64,000 bases of DNA from Rhodanobacter thiooxydans (GCF_021545845.1 NZ_CP088923.1:558001-622000); one strand, 5' to 3'. Positions 8,950 through 17,990 are shown, counted from the stretch's first letter. Translations and numbers: made by a program. The notes: generated by a model not told the origin, from the letters alone.

Positions 8950-8963
8950 GTAAACGATTACAC
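8950..8963. promoter_or_regulatory. LacI-family operator between GH1 and the ABC ATPase
   Basis: TGTAAACGATTACA is a near-perfect palindrome of the LacI-family type (AACG core) and closely matches the site upstream of the LacI regulator. It lies in the 128-bp divergent gap and could control either or both genes. Confidence 0.65.
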
Positions 8964-9051
8964 GGGCAGAATAGCCCAATGCCCCGCGGAAGTGCAGACC
9001 AGCGCATGCTGCGCGGGACGGCCATCGTGGCCAACCGCACCGGAGATGCCG

Positions 9052-10143
9052 ATGGCTGCCGTATGTCTGGACCAGTTGCGCAAGGTCTACCCCAATGGCC
9101 ACGTGGGCGTGGCCGACGCCAGCTTCGAGATCGCCGACGGCGAGCTGCTGGTGCTGGTGGGCCCATCCGGCTGCGGCAAGACCACCCTGCTGCGCATGAT
9201 CGCCGGGCTGGAGTCGATCAGCGGCGGCACGCTGAGCATCGACGGCCGGGTGGTCAACGCGGTGGCGCCGAAGGACCGCGACATCGCGATGGTGTTCCAG
9301 AACTACGCGCTGTATCCGCACATGACGGTGGCCGAGAACCTCGGTTTCGGTTTGAAACTGCGCGGCCACAAGCAGGTCGAGATCGACCGCCGGGTGGCGG
9401 CGGCGGCGCAGACGCTGGAGCTGGAGGCACGCCTGACCGCACGCCCGGCCGCGCTGTCCGGCGGCCAGCGCCAGCGCGTGGCGCTGGGCCGGGCGCTGGT
9501 GCGCGAGCCCAAGGTGTTCCTGCTCGACGAGCCGCTGTCCAACCTGGATGCCAAGCTGCGCCTGTCGATGCGGGTGGAGATCGCGCGGCTGCATCGCCAG
9601 CTCGGCGCCACCATGGTCTACGTCACCCACGACCAGATCGAGGCGATGACCCTGGGCCAGCGCATCGTGGTGCTGGACGGCGGGGTGATCCAGCAGATCG
9701 ACACGCCGATGGCGCTGTACGACAAGCCCGCGAACCTGTTCGTGGCCGGCTTCGTCGGCAGCCCGGCGATGAACCAGCTGCGCGGCACCCTGCACTGCGA
9801 AGGCGGCTGGACCCTGGCCACCGCCCACGGCCCCATCGCGCTGGGCGAACCGCCACAGGCGGCGGCGTGGCTGCCGTGGCGCGGGCGCGAGGTGGTGCTG
9901 GGCATCCGCCCCGAACATCTGCAGCCGCTGGAGGCCGGCGCGGCCGCCCTGCATGCCCGGCTGGAGGTGCTCGAACCGGTCGGCAACGAGGTGTTCCTGA
10001 ACCTGCGCTACGGCGAGCAGCCGCTGGTCGCGCGGGTGGCGCCGCGCGCCCTGCCCGAGCCGGGCGGCCTGCTGGCGCTGGGCCTGGCGGTCGAACGGCT
10101 GCACCTGTTCGATGCCGTCAGCGGGGCGCGGATCGGTGCCTGA
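9052..10143 (+). CDS. Sugar ABC transporter ATP-binding protein (MalK/UgpC type)
   Basis: 363 aa. Walker A GPSGCGKT at 37-44, the ABC signature LSGGQ at 135-139, Walker B ending LLDE at 157-160, then the D-loop (SNLDAK) and a C-terminal OB/TOBE regulatory region as in MalK. It energises carbohydrate import at the inner membrane. No permease or binding protein lies nearby, so it is an orphan subunit that probably serves transporters encoded elsewhere, as MsmX does in Bacillus. ATG at 9046 is an alternative start six bases earlier. Confidence 0.9.
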   Translation: MAAVCLDQLRKVYPNGHVGVADASFEIADGELLVLVGPSGCGKTTLLRMIAGLESISGGTLSIDGRVVNAVAPKDRDIAMVFQNYALYPHMTVAENLGFGLKLRGHKQVEIDRRVAAAAQTLELEARLTARPAALSGGQRQRVALGRALVREPKVFLLDEPLSNLDAKLRLSMRVEIARLHRQLGATMVYVTHDQIEAMTLGQRIVVLDGGVIQQIDTPMALYDKPANLFVAGFVGSPAMNQLRGTLHCEGGWTLATAHGPIALGEPPQAAAWLPWRGREVVLGIRPEHLQPLEAGAAALHARLEVLEPVGNEVFLNLRYGEQPLVARVAPRALPEPGGLLALGLAVERLHLFDAVSGARIGA

Positions 10144-10219
10144 GGCCGAAGTCCCCGGGAGGCAAGCTGCGACAGCAATGCTAATCTAGCCGTCCTTCGC
10201 GAACTGTAGCTATTCACCC

Positions 10220-11092
10220 ATGGCCCGCATCATCGCTGTCGCCAACCAGAAGGGCGGCGTCGGCAAGACCACCACTGCCGTCAATCTCGCTGCGGCGCTG
10301 GCTGCGGCGAAGCGCAGGGTATTGCTGGTCGACTTCGATCCGCAGGGCAATGCCACCATGGCCTCGGGCGTGAACAAGCGCGACATCAAGGCCAGCGGCT
10401 GCGAGGTGCTGCTGGAGGAAGTGGAGATCGCCGCGGCGATCGTGCCCACCGAAGCGCACTACGACCTGCTGCCGGGCAACGGCGACCTCACCGCGGCCGA
10501 GCTGAAGCTGATGGACGCGCTGGCGCGCGAGCACCGGCTGAAGGAGGTGCTGGCGAAGATTGCGGCGGAATACCACACCATCCTGATCGACTGCCCACCC
10601 TCGTTGAACCTGCTCACCCTGAACGCGCTGACCGCCGCCGACGGCGTGCTGATCCCGGTGCAGTGCGAATACTTCGCGCTGGAAGGCCTGTCCAGCCTGC
10701 TCGACACGATCAAGGCGGTGCGCCACCGGCTGAACCCTCAGCTGGAGATCGACGGCCTGCTGCGCACCATGTACGACGTGCGCAACAACCTCGGCAACGA
10801 GGTCTCTGCCCAGCTCACCCAGCACTTCGGTGACAAGGTGCTGCGCTCGATCATCCCGCGCAACGTGCGCCTGGCCGAGGCGCCCAGCCACGGCCAGCCG
10901 ATCCACCTGTACGACCGCAGCTCGCGCGGCGCGATCGCCTACATCGGCCTGGCCGGCGAGGTGATCCGGCGCGAGCGCGGGTTGCCGCGCGGTGCCGCGC
11001 ACGCAGTCGACCCGGTCGACGACATCGAACCGCCCGTGCACGGCGACAGCGGCCCGACGCTCAAGGCGCCGGCCGCCAACCACCAGGACTAA
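10220..11092 (+). CDS. parA: Chromosome-partitioning ATPase ParA
   Basis: 290 aa with the deviant Walker A box KGGVGKTT at residues 11-18 and the Walker B segment ILIDCPPS. It forms an ATP-dependent nucleoid-bound gradient that moves ParB-parS complexes during chromosome segregation (also called Soj). The last 35 residues are a Pro/Asp-rich tail beyond the conserved fold. parB starts 3 bp downstream, so the two are co-transcribed. The start follows a 76-bp gap after the ABC ATPase, which presumably holds the parAB promoter. Confidence 0.95.
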   Translation: MARIIAVANQKGGVGKTTTAVNLAAALAAAKRRVLLVDFDPQGNATMASGVNKRDIKASGCEVLLEEVEIAAAIVPTEAHYDLLPGNGDLTAAELKLMDALAREHRLKEVLAKIAAEYHTILIDCPPSLNLLTLNALTAADGVLIPVQCEYFALEGLSSLLDTIKAVRHRLNPQLEIDGLLRTMYDVRNNLGNEVSAQLTQHFGDKVLRSIIPRNVRLAEAPSHGQPIHLYDRSSRGAIAYIGLAGEVIRRERGLPRGAAHAVDPVDDIEPPVHGDSGPTLKAPAANHQD

Positions 11093-11095
11093 GGC

Positions 11096-11965
11096 ATGGC
11101 AGCTGCAAAAAAACGTGGATTGGGGCGCGGGCTGGACGCGCTGCTCGGCGGCGACGGTGACGCCGCGCCGTCGGTGTTGACGCAGGAAGGCGAATTGCGC
11201 GTGCTGCCGATCCAGCAGATCCAGCCCGGCAAGTACCAGCCGCGGCGGCACTGGAACGACGAGGCACTGGACGAGCTGGCCGCCTCGATCAAGGCGCAGG
11301 GCCTGATCCAGCCGGTGGTGGTGCGCGAGATCGGCAAGAACAGCTACGAGCTGATCGCCGGCGAACGCCGCTGGCGTGCCGCGCAGCGCGCCCAGCTGGG
11401 CGAACTGCCGGCGCTGGTGAAGGCGGTGCCGGAGGCAGCGGTGCCGGCGATGGCGCTGATCGAGAACATCCAGCGCCAGGACCTCACCCCGCTGGAGGAA
11501 GCCGACGCGCTGAAGCGGCTGATCGACGACTTCGAGCTCACCCACCAGCAGGCCGCCGACGCGGTCGGCCGTTCGCGGGCGTCAGTGTCGAACATGCTGC
11601 GGCTCACCGAGATGGCCGAGCCGATCCGGCGCCTGCTCGACGACGGCAAGCTGGAGATGGGCCACGCCCGCTGTCTGCTGACCCTGGACGAGTCCATCGC
11701 CGTGCCGTTGGCGCGCCAGGCCTCCACCCTCGGTTGGTCGGTGCGCGAACTGGAGGAGGCCGCGCGCCGCGCGCAGACCACGCCCAAGGGCAAGGCCAAG
11801 CATCCGGCCGCGCGCGACCCCAACGTCGCCGCGCTGGAACGCGAACTGGCCGAACGCCTGGCCACCCGGGTCGAGCTGGCCCAGGGCCGCGGTGGCCACG
11901 GCAAGCTGGTGATCCACTACCACAGCAACGACGAGCTGGAAGGCATCCTCGGCAAGATCCGCTGA
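11096..11965 (+). CDS. parB: Chromosome-partitioning protein ParB
   Basis: 289 aa CTPase and DNA-binding clamp that loads at parS. The N-terminal basic tag KKRGLGRGLDALLG (about residues 4-17) is the classical ParA-interacting segment. The CTP-binding motifs appear as the QIQPGKYQPRRHW region and GERRWRA, and the helix-turn-helix lies in THQQAADAVGRSRASVSNMLRL. It is translationally close-coupled to parA. I did not find a perfect parS palindrome in the window. Confidence 0.95.
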   Translation: MAAAKKRGLGRGLDALLGGDGDAAPSVLTQEGELRVLPIQQIQPGKYQPRRHWNDEALDELAASIKAQGLIQPVVVREIGKNSYELIAGERRWRAAQRAQLGELPALVKAVPEAAVPAMALIENIQRQDLTPLEEADALKRLIDDFELTHQQAADAVGRSRASVSNMLRLTEMAEPIRRLLDDGKLEMGHARCLLTLDESIAVPLARQASTLGWSVRELEEAARRAQTTPKGKAKHPAARDPNVAALERELAERLATRVELAQGRGGHGKLVIHYHSNDELEGILGKIR

Positions 11966-12000
11966 GCCTTGCCGTTTGCCGCTTCGATGCGGTCCTGCTT

Positions 12001-12125
12001 GTTCCCTTCTCCCTTTGGGAGAAGGTGGCCGAAGGCCGGATGAGGGTTCGGGCGAAGCGCAAGGTTCGCTCCGCCCGAACCCTCACCCCCAGCCCCTCTC
12101 CCGAAGGGAGAGGGGAGTCGCCCCC
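12001..12125. repeat. Dispersed G/C-rich inverted-repeat element after parB
   Basis: Contains an inverted pair in which the GGTTCGGGCG arm near 12046 pairs with CGCCCGAACC near 12072, and a terminal palindrome CTCTCCCGAAGGGAGAG. Related sequences occur near 28600. It is typical of non-coding intergenic repeats in Xanthomonadales genomes and may also terminate parB transcription. Confidence 0.6.
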
Positions 12126-12192
12126 TCGTCGCATGGACTAAAATGCGCCCCTGCCGTTGCATCGCGGCACCCGTCTACGCAAAGGCCTCGCC

Positions 12193-12909
12193 ATGCCGCA
12201 ACTCTCCGTCGTCGTCCCCGTGTTCAACGAACGCGACAACATCCCGCCGCTGCTCGCCGAGATCGCCGCCGCACTGCGCGGCCGGGTCGACTACGAAGTG
12301 GTCTATGTCGACGACGACTCCAGCGACGACAGCCGCGCCGTGCTCGTCGCACAGAAGGCGCTGCACCCGGAGCTGCGCGTGCTGCACCATGTCACCCGTA
12401 GCGGACAAAGCACGGCAGTGTGGAACGGCGTGCGTGCGGCGGCTTCGCCGTGGATCGCCACGCTGGACGGCGACGGCCAGAACGACCCGGCCGACATCCC
12501 GAAGCTGCTCGCCGCGCGCGCCGCGGCTCCGGCCGAAACGCGGCTGTTCGCCGGCTGGCGCACTACCCGCCGCGACAGTTTCAACAAGCGGATCTCCTCG
12601 AAGATCGCCAACGCGGTGCGCTCGCGCATGCTCAGGGACGCCACCCCGGATACCGGCTGCGGCCTGAAGCTGTTCGAGCGCGAGGTGTTCCTGCGCCTGC
12701 CCTACTTCGACCACATGCACCGCTACCTGCCGGCGCTGGTCAAGCGCGCCGGTTTCCAGAGCCAGAGCGTGCCGGTCGGCCACCGCCCGCGCACCGCCGG
12801 CGTGTCCAAGTACGGCATGCTGGATCGGCTGTGGGTGGGCCTGGCCGACCTGCGCGGCGTGGCGTGGCTGATGCGCCGCGGCAAGGTGACCGAGGTGCAG
12901 GAGAACTGA
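12193..12909 (+). CDS. Family 2 glycosyltransferase (DPM1/GtrB-like)
   Basis: 238 aa GT-A fold enzyme. The N-terminal LSVVVPVFNERDN and the nucleotide-sugar/metal site VDDDSSD (39-45) and LDGDGQNDP are typical of polyprenyl-phosphate mannosyl- or glucosyltransferases. No C-terminal membrane segments are present, unlike GtrB-type enzymes, so it resembles the soluble DPM1 form. It transfers a sugar from a nucleotide donor, probably to undecaprenyl phosphate. The start at 12193 begins immediately at the conserved domain. Confidence 0.85.
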   Translation: MPQLSVVVPVFNERDNIPPLLAEIAAALRGRVDYEVVYVDDDSSDDSRAVLVAQKALHPELRVLHHVTRSGQSTAVWNGVRAAASPWIATLDGDGQNDPADIPKLLAARAAAPAETRLFAGWRTTRRDSFNKRISSKIANAVRSRMLRDATPDTGCGLKLFEREVFLRLPYFDHMHRYLPALVKRAGFQSQSVPVGHRPRTAGVSKYGMLDRLWVGLADLRGVAWLMRRGKVTEVQEN

Positions 12910-12960
12910 GCCGCGCCCGCCGGGCGTGTGCCGCGTCTTGCTGCGGCATGAATGTACCGG

Positions 12961-13155
12961 TCAGCCGGCGCCGGCAAGCGCGTGGCCACAGTTGCCGCAG
13001 AAGCGGTCGGCGACGTACACCGGCGTCTGGCAGCCCGAGCCGTATGGCGGCGTGGTCATGGCAGGTGATGGTGTCGGCGACGTGGTTGCACCTTGCATCG
13101 CCTGCATCATCGCCTGTGGCAAGGCGGCATCGGCTTGCCCGCCCAGCCTGTTCAT
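12961..13155 (-). CDS. Small zinc-ribbon protein
   Basis: 64 aa ending with a half-preserved zinc ribbon (CQTPVYVADRFCGNCG). Its ATG overlaps the TGA of the broken membrane-protein gene upstream, suggesting former translational coupling. The same ribbon type recurs in the proteins encoded at 14967-16121 and 16899-17921. It may be a real small protein or the degenerated end of the pseudogene locus. Confidence 0.4.
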   Translation of the reverse strand: MNRLGGQADAALPQAMMQAMQGATTSPTPSPAMTTPPYGSGCQTPVYVADRFCGNCGHALAGAG

Positions 13156-14671
13156 CGCGCCAGCACCGCGCTTTTCTGCATGTCGGTGCGCGAAGTGGGT
13201 GCCACGATCACGCTCTGCTCCTGCGCGAAGCCTACCCGATGCAAGGCCAGCTGGCGCGCGTAGTCGGGCACGCCACGCAGGTCAACGATGAAGCGCTGCG
13301 CATTCTTGCCGAAGTTCATCTGCGCCGACTGGTAGTTGCCTTACATCTCCACCCATACCAGTCGCGAAACGAAGTCGAAGCGCCCCCACAAAACATGGCC
13401 GGCGCGCAGGCAGTAGTGGCCCACCACCAGCATGGCCAGGCCGAGGGTGAGCAGGGAGAACAGGTGGACGTCCCCGACCTCGGGGCGGAGCTTTGCGCCG
13501 AACACCAGCAGCCAGGCCACGCCCAGCGCAATCAGTGCCACGCCCACCACGTCCAGCCAGGCGATGAAGCGGTAACGCGGCATGACGAAGGCCGCGCCCG
13601 GCTCCACCCTGTTCTGGCCGGTGCCGGACATGGGCTGGCTTTCCTCTACCAGTTCGGCGGCGAAGGTATCGGCGCCGCTGTCGATCAACGGCACGGTCTT
13701 GGCGTAGCGGCGGTTGGGGCTGCGCTCCACCCAGGTGTCCTGCAGGGTGCGGTCGAGCTCGTCGAGCAGTTGCTTGGGGTGGCAGTTCATCGACAGGCTG
13801 GTCTGTTCGCGCGCCATGTTGGTGGGCGGCAGGCCGGTCATCTGGTGCATCAGCACCACGAAATACAGGTCTGCGCCAAACAGCGCGGCCAGCAGCAGGA
13901 ACAGGGTCTGCACGTTCTGCGACAGCCAGTCCAGGCTGGGCAGGCCGGAGGCGACGAAGGGCAGCGGCACCGGCACGAAGATCACCGCCAGGATCAGTCC
14001 GATCAATCCGCGCATGCCTACGTTGGCTGGCGCAGCCACGCCGCTTTCCAGTGGGCGCAGAAGCAGCAGCACGCTGAAGCCGAAATAGAACAGGCCCATT
14101 CAGTCCCGCCTTGCCGTTGCCGAAGCCCAACCAGGCCACCAGGAAGGAGAGCAGCGTCACCACGATGGCAATGGCGGTCTGAAATTGCCGCTGGGCGATG
14201 AACCGCACGGGGCGCGCTGCGAAAATCAGGTTGCGGATGCAGGCGCGCAGCAGGTTGTTCAACGGTCCCTGTGGCTCGGAAGAGGACGGTGCGTTCTGGC
14301 GCAGCGTCTCTTTCAACTCGTCCGACCCCCCTTGCGGCCGGTGGCGTCGGTGGTCAACTCGGGGACCAGCCCTGCGGGTCGGCTGCGGTCGAAGAAAAAA
14401 CACAGTTGCATCAGTACGCGTCGGCCTTGATTCAAGCCCGCCACCAACAGGCCGATACCAAGGAGCAACGGAAGCACGCTGCGCAGGCCGCGGCTGAGCA
14501 ACAACAAGTCGATTCCGCCACCCGACAGCATCACGTTGGCGGCGACCAGGAACCAGTTTTCCGCGTAGAACGGATTGGGGAAATCGAGTTGCCGACTGTC
14601 GGCGTTGTATTCGTAGGCATGAAATGTTCGGAGATGAGATGGTGCGCAGGCAGCGCAAGGCGGATAGTCAT
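13152..14671 (-). pseudogene. Broken multi-spanning membrane protein, unknown family
   Basis: Reading the minus strand from ATG 14671, one protein can be followed only by changing frame. It starts MTIRLALPAHHL, shifts near 14610 to a frame with DFPNPFYAENWFLVAAN and two hydrophobic segments, shifts near 14330 to one with an interhelical loop and a membrane segment (IVVTLLSFLVAWLGFG), and shifts near 14100 to one with several more membrane segments up to a TAA at about 13341. It then continues in the same frame after that stop (MNFGKNAQRFIVDLRG) to TGA 13152. Three frameshifts plus one nonsense codon indicate decay of a roughly 500-residue membrane protein. Its neighbours suggest a link to the zinc-ribbon cluster. 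Confidence 0.7.
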
Positions 14672-14966
14672 GCTGGATTCAGTCTTGTTTGTCGCCGCAC
14701 TTTTCTGCAAGCTAGCCGGGTAGCCAAGCCTGCACGCTGCGTGACGCGACGGGCCTGCATCACAGGGGATTCAAGGATGACGACACGATCCGCCACGCCA
14801 TACCCGCAGGGCGTGCATTCGCGGTGCGCCGCCATGCGGCGTTCGCCACGGGATCCTCGTTGCCTGACGCCACCATCTCTTGCCCCCTGTCCGCCATGGC
14901 GCCAGACCGCCGCGCGGCTCGGTCGCCCCTTGCTTTGAATTGAATCCATCTTGTGGAGAGCGCTTC

Positions 14967-16121
14967 ATGCAGTGTCCGACCTGTGGGCTAGCCAATCCCG
15001 ATGGCCGCAAATTCTGTGGCGGTTGCGGCGCCAACCTGGCCGGTGGACCCAATCCGGCAGCCGCCGGCTGGGAGTGCGCGCAGTGCCATCGAACCAATCG
15101 AAACGGCGCACGCTTCTGTTCTGGTTGCGGAGCGCCGGCAACGGCTGCTTCAGCACCCGCACCGGCACCCGCACCCGCACCCGCACCCGCACCCGCACCC
15201 GCACCCGCACCCGCACCCGCACCCGCACTCCCGCCCACGCCCACGCCCACGCCTTCCGTTGTGGCACTGAAGGGCATGGCTTGCCCGCAGTGCGGTGCCC
15301 CACATCCCGCCGGCGCGCGCTTCTGCAAAAGCTGCGGCGAGCCGCTGGCGCAGGCGGAGCCCGTTTCGCGCGAGGTCGAGCCTTTACTGGCGCCCGCAGC
15401 CGCTCCGGTATCCGCCGCGGTTCCCGCCGCGGCGCCTGCGCCGGCCGTCGTCACGTCCCGCGTAGCGCCCTCACCTGCTGCGACGTCTCCCGTGCGCTCA
15501 GCTACCCCCGGGGCTGGCAAGCCGGCGGCGAACCAGGTACGCGTCGGTGGCAGCAAGACCTACGCCGTCGCCGCGGCGGTGGTGCTGGTGGTGGGTGTCG
15601 GTGTCGTGGTGGCATGGAAACTCATGGGTTCCGGTGGCGCGGCGTCGGAGCAGGCGGCCCAGCCCGCCGCGGCCCACAGTGTCGCGGTGCCGGGAACTCC
15701 CGCTGAACCCGTCGCGACATCATCGGCGCCTGTCGTGCCGCCGGTTGCCGAGGCTCCGCCTGCGCCTGCGCCTGCGGCCGCGCCTGCGCTGCCGCCCATG
15801 GCGGCGCCAGTGGTTGCAGCGCCTGCCCCGGCCTCGACAGCCGCTGAGCCGGTTTCCGCGCCGCCGTCTGCGGCGCCGCTGCCCACGCAGAAGGTGCAGG
15901 CGCCCATGCCTGCTCCAGCGGCCGGACCGTCGATGCGCGACATCGCGGCGAAGCTGGTGCACAAGGGAGAGCAAGCCTTCGCCGAGCAGAACTACAGCGC
16001 CGCCGTTGCCAATGCCAAGGCAGCGTTGGAAGTGAAGCCGGGCGATGCCCGAGCCAACAAGTTGCTGCGTGAGGCCGAACAAGCCCAACAGAAAGCCATG
16101 AACAGCATTTCCATCCAGTGA
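14967..16121 (+). CDS. Triple zinc-ribbon membrane protein with Ala-Pro repeat linker
   Basis: 384 aa. Three four-cysteine zinc ribbons lie at Cys3/6/17/20, Cys37/40/51/54 and Cys103/106/117/120. Between the second and third is a run of alternating Ala-Pro (about residues 61-84) encoded by a 6-bp tandem repeat. A single membrane helix (AVAAAVVLVVGVGVVVAW) follows, then a long Ala/Pro-rich region and a C-terminal helical TPR-like segment (about 324-384). Zinc ribbons are predicted to be cytoplasmic and the TPR-like part periplasmic. A GGAGAG ribosome site precedes ATG 14967. It heads a three-gene cluster with a lipoprotein and a second zinc-ribbon membrane protein. Function unknown. Confidence 0.8.
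   Translation: MQCPTCGLANPDGRKFCGGCGANLAGGPNPAAAGWECAQCHRTNRNGARFCSGCGAPATAASAPAPAPAPAPAPAPAPAPAPAPAPALPPTPTPTPSVVALKGMACPQCGAPHPAGARFCKSCGEPLAQAEPVSREVEPLLAPAAAPVSAAVPAAAPAPAVVTSRVAPSPAATSPVRSATPGAGKPAANQVRVGGSKTYAVAAAVVLVVGVGVVVAWKLMGSGGAASEQAAQPAAAHSVAVPGTPAEPVATSSAPVVPPVAEAPPAPAPAAAPALPPMAAPVVAAPAPASTAAEPVSAPPSAAPLPTQKVQAPMPAPAAGPSMRDIAAKLVHKGEQAFAEQNYSAAVANAKAALEVKPGDARANKLLREAEQAQQKAMNSISIQ
15157..15230 (+). repeat. Hexanucleotide GCACCC tandem repeat within the zinc-ribbon gene
   Basis: About 12 copies of GCACCC/GCACCG encode the alternating Ala-Pro linker. Copy-number change would alter linker length by two residues per unit without shifting the frame. Confidence 0.9.
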
Positions 16122-16134
16122 AGGGAGAATCGCC

Positions 16135-16836
16135 ATGAATACGCGTATGCCTTGCGCCAAATCGTTTAGCTTGTTCGGCGCCAGCCTTGGGCTGGCGTTG
16201 GTAGCCGGTTGCGCCCAGATGCCAGTGAGCAACGGCGGCACGCAGAGTCGGGATGGCGCGAGCGCAAGCGCCGAAGGCCAGCAAGCCGGCGCGTGCAACC
16301 CGGTGCTGGCCGGCACCGTTGGTGCGCTGGCTGGCGCACTGTTCGGCAACGGCAAGGGACACCTGGTGGGGGCCGCAGTGGGTGCGGGTATCGGCGCGTT
16401 GGCCTGTATGGCTTACAACTATCACGCACGCAAGGTGCGCGATGCGCAGTCGGTGGAGGCGGATTACACCCGCCAGCATGGCAGCTTGCCGGCGACGAAT
16501 ACGGTGTCGTCCTACGCAAGCTCCATGCAACCATCCGGCACGGTGAAAACCGGCTCGCCGGTGGAGATGCAGTCCACCGTGGTGGTGCTGAACGGCACGC
16601 GCGATGTGCAACCGCAGCTGGCCGAGACGCTCACGTTGTTCTCGCCGGACGGCAAGCAGCTCTCCACCGTGACCAAGCAGGCATCCGACATCAATGGCAC
16701 GGGCGAGTACCGGACCAACTTCAGCTTCAACTTGCCCAAGGGCATCAAGGATGGGCGCTACGTGGTGCGCTCCTCGCTCTCGATGAACGGCAAACAGGTC
16801 GGTACCAATGAGATGCCCATGCTGGTCGTGGGCTGA
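16135..16836 (+). CDS. Lipoprotein with glycine-zipper segment
   Basis: 233 aa. A lipobox LVAGC places the lipidated cysteine at residue 26. A glycine-rich stretch (TVGALAGALFGNGKGH and VGAAVGAGIGAL, about residues 60-90) resembles the glycine-zipper 2TM region of SlyB/OmpA-like lipoproteins. The C-terminal half is beta-rich. It starts 13 bp after the zinc-ribbon gene with an AAGGGA ribosome site, so it is likely in the same operon. It is probably membrane-attached in the periplasm, with unknown function. Confidence 0.8.
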   Translation: MNTRMPCAKSFSLFGASLGLALVAGCAQMPVSNGGTQSRDGASASAEGQQAGACNPVLAGTVGALAGALFGNGKGHLVGAAVGAGIGALACMAYNYHARKVRDAQSVEADYTRQHGSLPATNTVSSYASSMQPSGTVKTGSPVEMQSTVVVLNGTRDVQPQLAETLTLFSPDGKQLSTVTKQASDINGTGEYRTNFSFNLPKGIKDGRYVVRSSLSMNGKQVGTNEMPMLVVG

Positions 16837-16898
16837 CCGAGCACATGCGGCGCCAGTACGCCGACGCCGCCCAATAGCCATATTCAGGGGGAACGAAG

Positions 16899-17921
16899 AT
16901 GACCGAGAAAGCGACGGGTAACATTGGCCTGTTGATGCGCTGTTACGAAGCGCTGCATAACTGGCAGGCGCTGGCGATGCTGGCTGGTGGCGTGGTGATC
17001 GGCCTGGGCCTGGCGGTTGCCGCGGGCGCGCTGGCGGCCAAGATGGGCGTCATCGTGGGCGTGTTGCTGATGCTGATCGCCTTGCTGGTCTATCTTGCCG
17101 GGATCAACGGCGCCGGCCTGCTGCTGGTGGATCAGGCCGATGGACGGCCGGGACGCGGTTTTGCCGCCGCCTTCTTCGGCGGGCTGGGGGCCACGCTGAA
17201 CGTGCTCCTGGCGCTGCTTTTGCTGGCGCTTGGTCTGCTGTTGGTGTTCGTGGCGCTGTATCTGTTGGCTCTGCTCGGCAGGATTCCTGGCATCGGGCCG
17301 CTGTTTGCCTTTCTGCTGGCCGGGCCCGGCGCCATCGTGCTGCTGTTTTGCTATGGCGTGCTGGCCATCGGTATGCCGCTTCTGCTGGTGGCGGTGTGGC
17401 GTGGCGAGGGCGTGCTGGGCTCGCTTGGGCGTGCGGTGGACATCGTACTCAAGCGCCCGCTCGACGCATTGTTGCACTTCGTGCTGCTGTGGCTGATCGT
17501 GGCGCCGGTGGCGATCTTCGTGCTTGCCCTGCTGGCGGTGTCGGCCGGCGCCAGCATGTCGATGTACAGCCACGGTTTCGGCGACTATGGATACGGCGCC
17601 GGCCTGGAATACATGTTGATGTCCAGCATGCAGGGGTTAGGTGCGGCCAGCGTGTCGGTAGGCATCGTGTTCGCCGTAGTGGTAGCGCTGTTCGCGTTGG
17701 TCTATCTGTTTGGCTACATCATGGTCTACGATTCGCTCAATGCGGGCCTGGCCTCCACGGCGGAAAGCCGGTTGCGCGGCGGCTTCAATCAGCTCAAGCA
17801 GAAGGTGGAGCAGCATCGGCCACAAGCTACCGCTGCACGCACAGCGCCGGTCTGCAAGGGTTGCGGCGCACGGCTGATTCCCGGCGACCAGTTCTGTGGT
17901 GAGTGCGGGCAGCGCACCTGA
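16899..17921 (+). CDS. Multi-spanning membrane protein with C-terminal zinc ribbon
   Basis: 340 aa with about six strongly hydrophobic segments, followed by a cytoplasmic tail ending in a zinc ribbon (CKGCGARLIPGDQFCGECG). It is the third member of the cluster with the triple zinc-ribbon protein and the lipoprotein, 62 bp after the latter. The tail ribbon matches those of the upstream gene, suggesting that the encoded proteins interact or share ancestry. I do not recognise a characterised family. Confidence 0.8.
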   Translation: MTEKATGNIGLLMRCYEALHNWQALAMLAGGVVIGLGLAVAAGALAAKMGVIVGVLLMLIALLVYLAGINGAGLLLVDQADGRPGRGFAAAFFGGLGATLNVLLALLLLALGLLLVFVALYLLALLGRIPGIGPLFAFLLAGPGAIVLLFCYGVLAIGMPLLLVAVWRGEGVLGSLGRAVDIVLKRPLDALLHFVLLWLIVAPVAIFVLALLAVSAGASMSMYSHGFGDYGYGAGLEYMLMSSMQGLGAASVSVGIVFAVVVALFALVYLFGYIMVYDSLNAGLASTAESRLRGGFNQLKQKVEQHRPQATAARTAPVCKGCGARLIPGDQFCGECGQRT

Positions 17922-17990
17922 GGATCGTGTTCACCAGCGCCGTGGTGCCCCCGGCGGCGTATGCTGAAAAGCAACCGTCGGGAGCACTCC

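Noticed and set aside
14880..14966. Longer start for the triple zinc-ribbon protein
   Set aside because: The extra 29 residues show no conserved pattern and a good ribosome site precedes ATG 14967.
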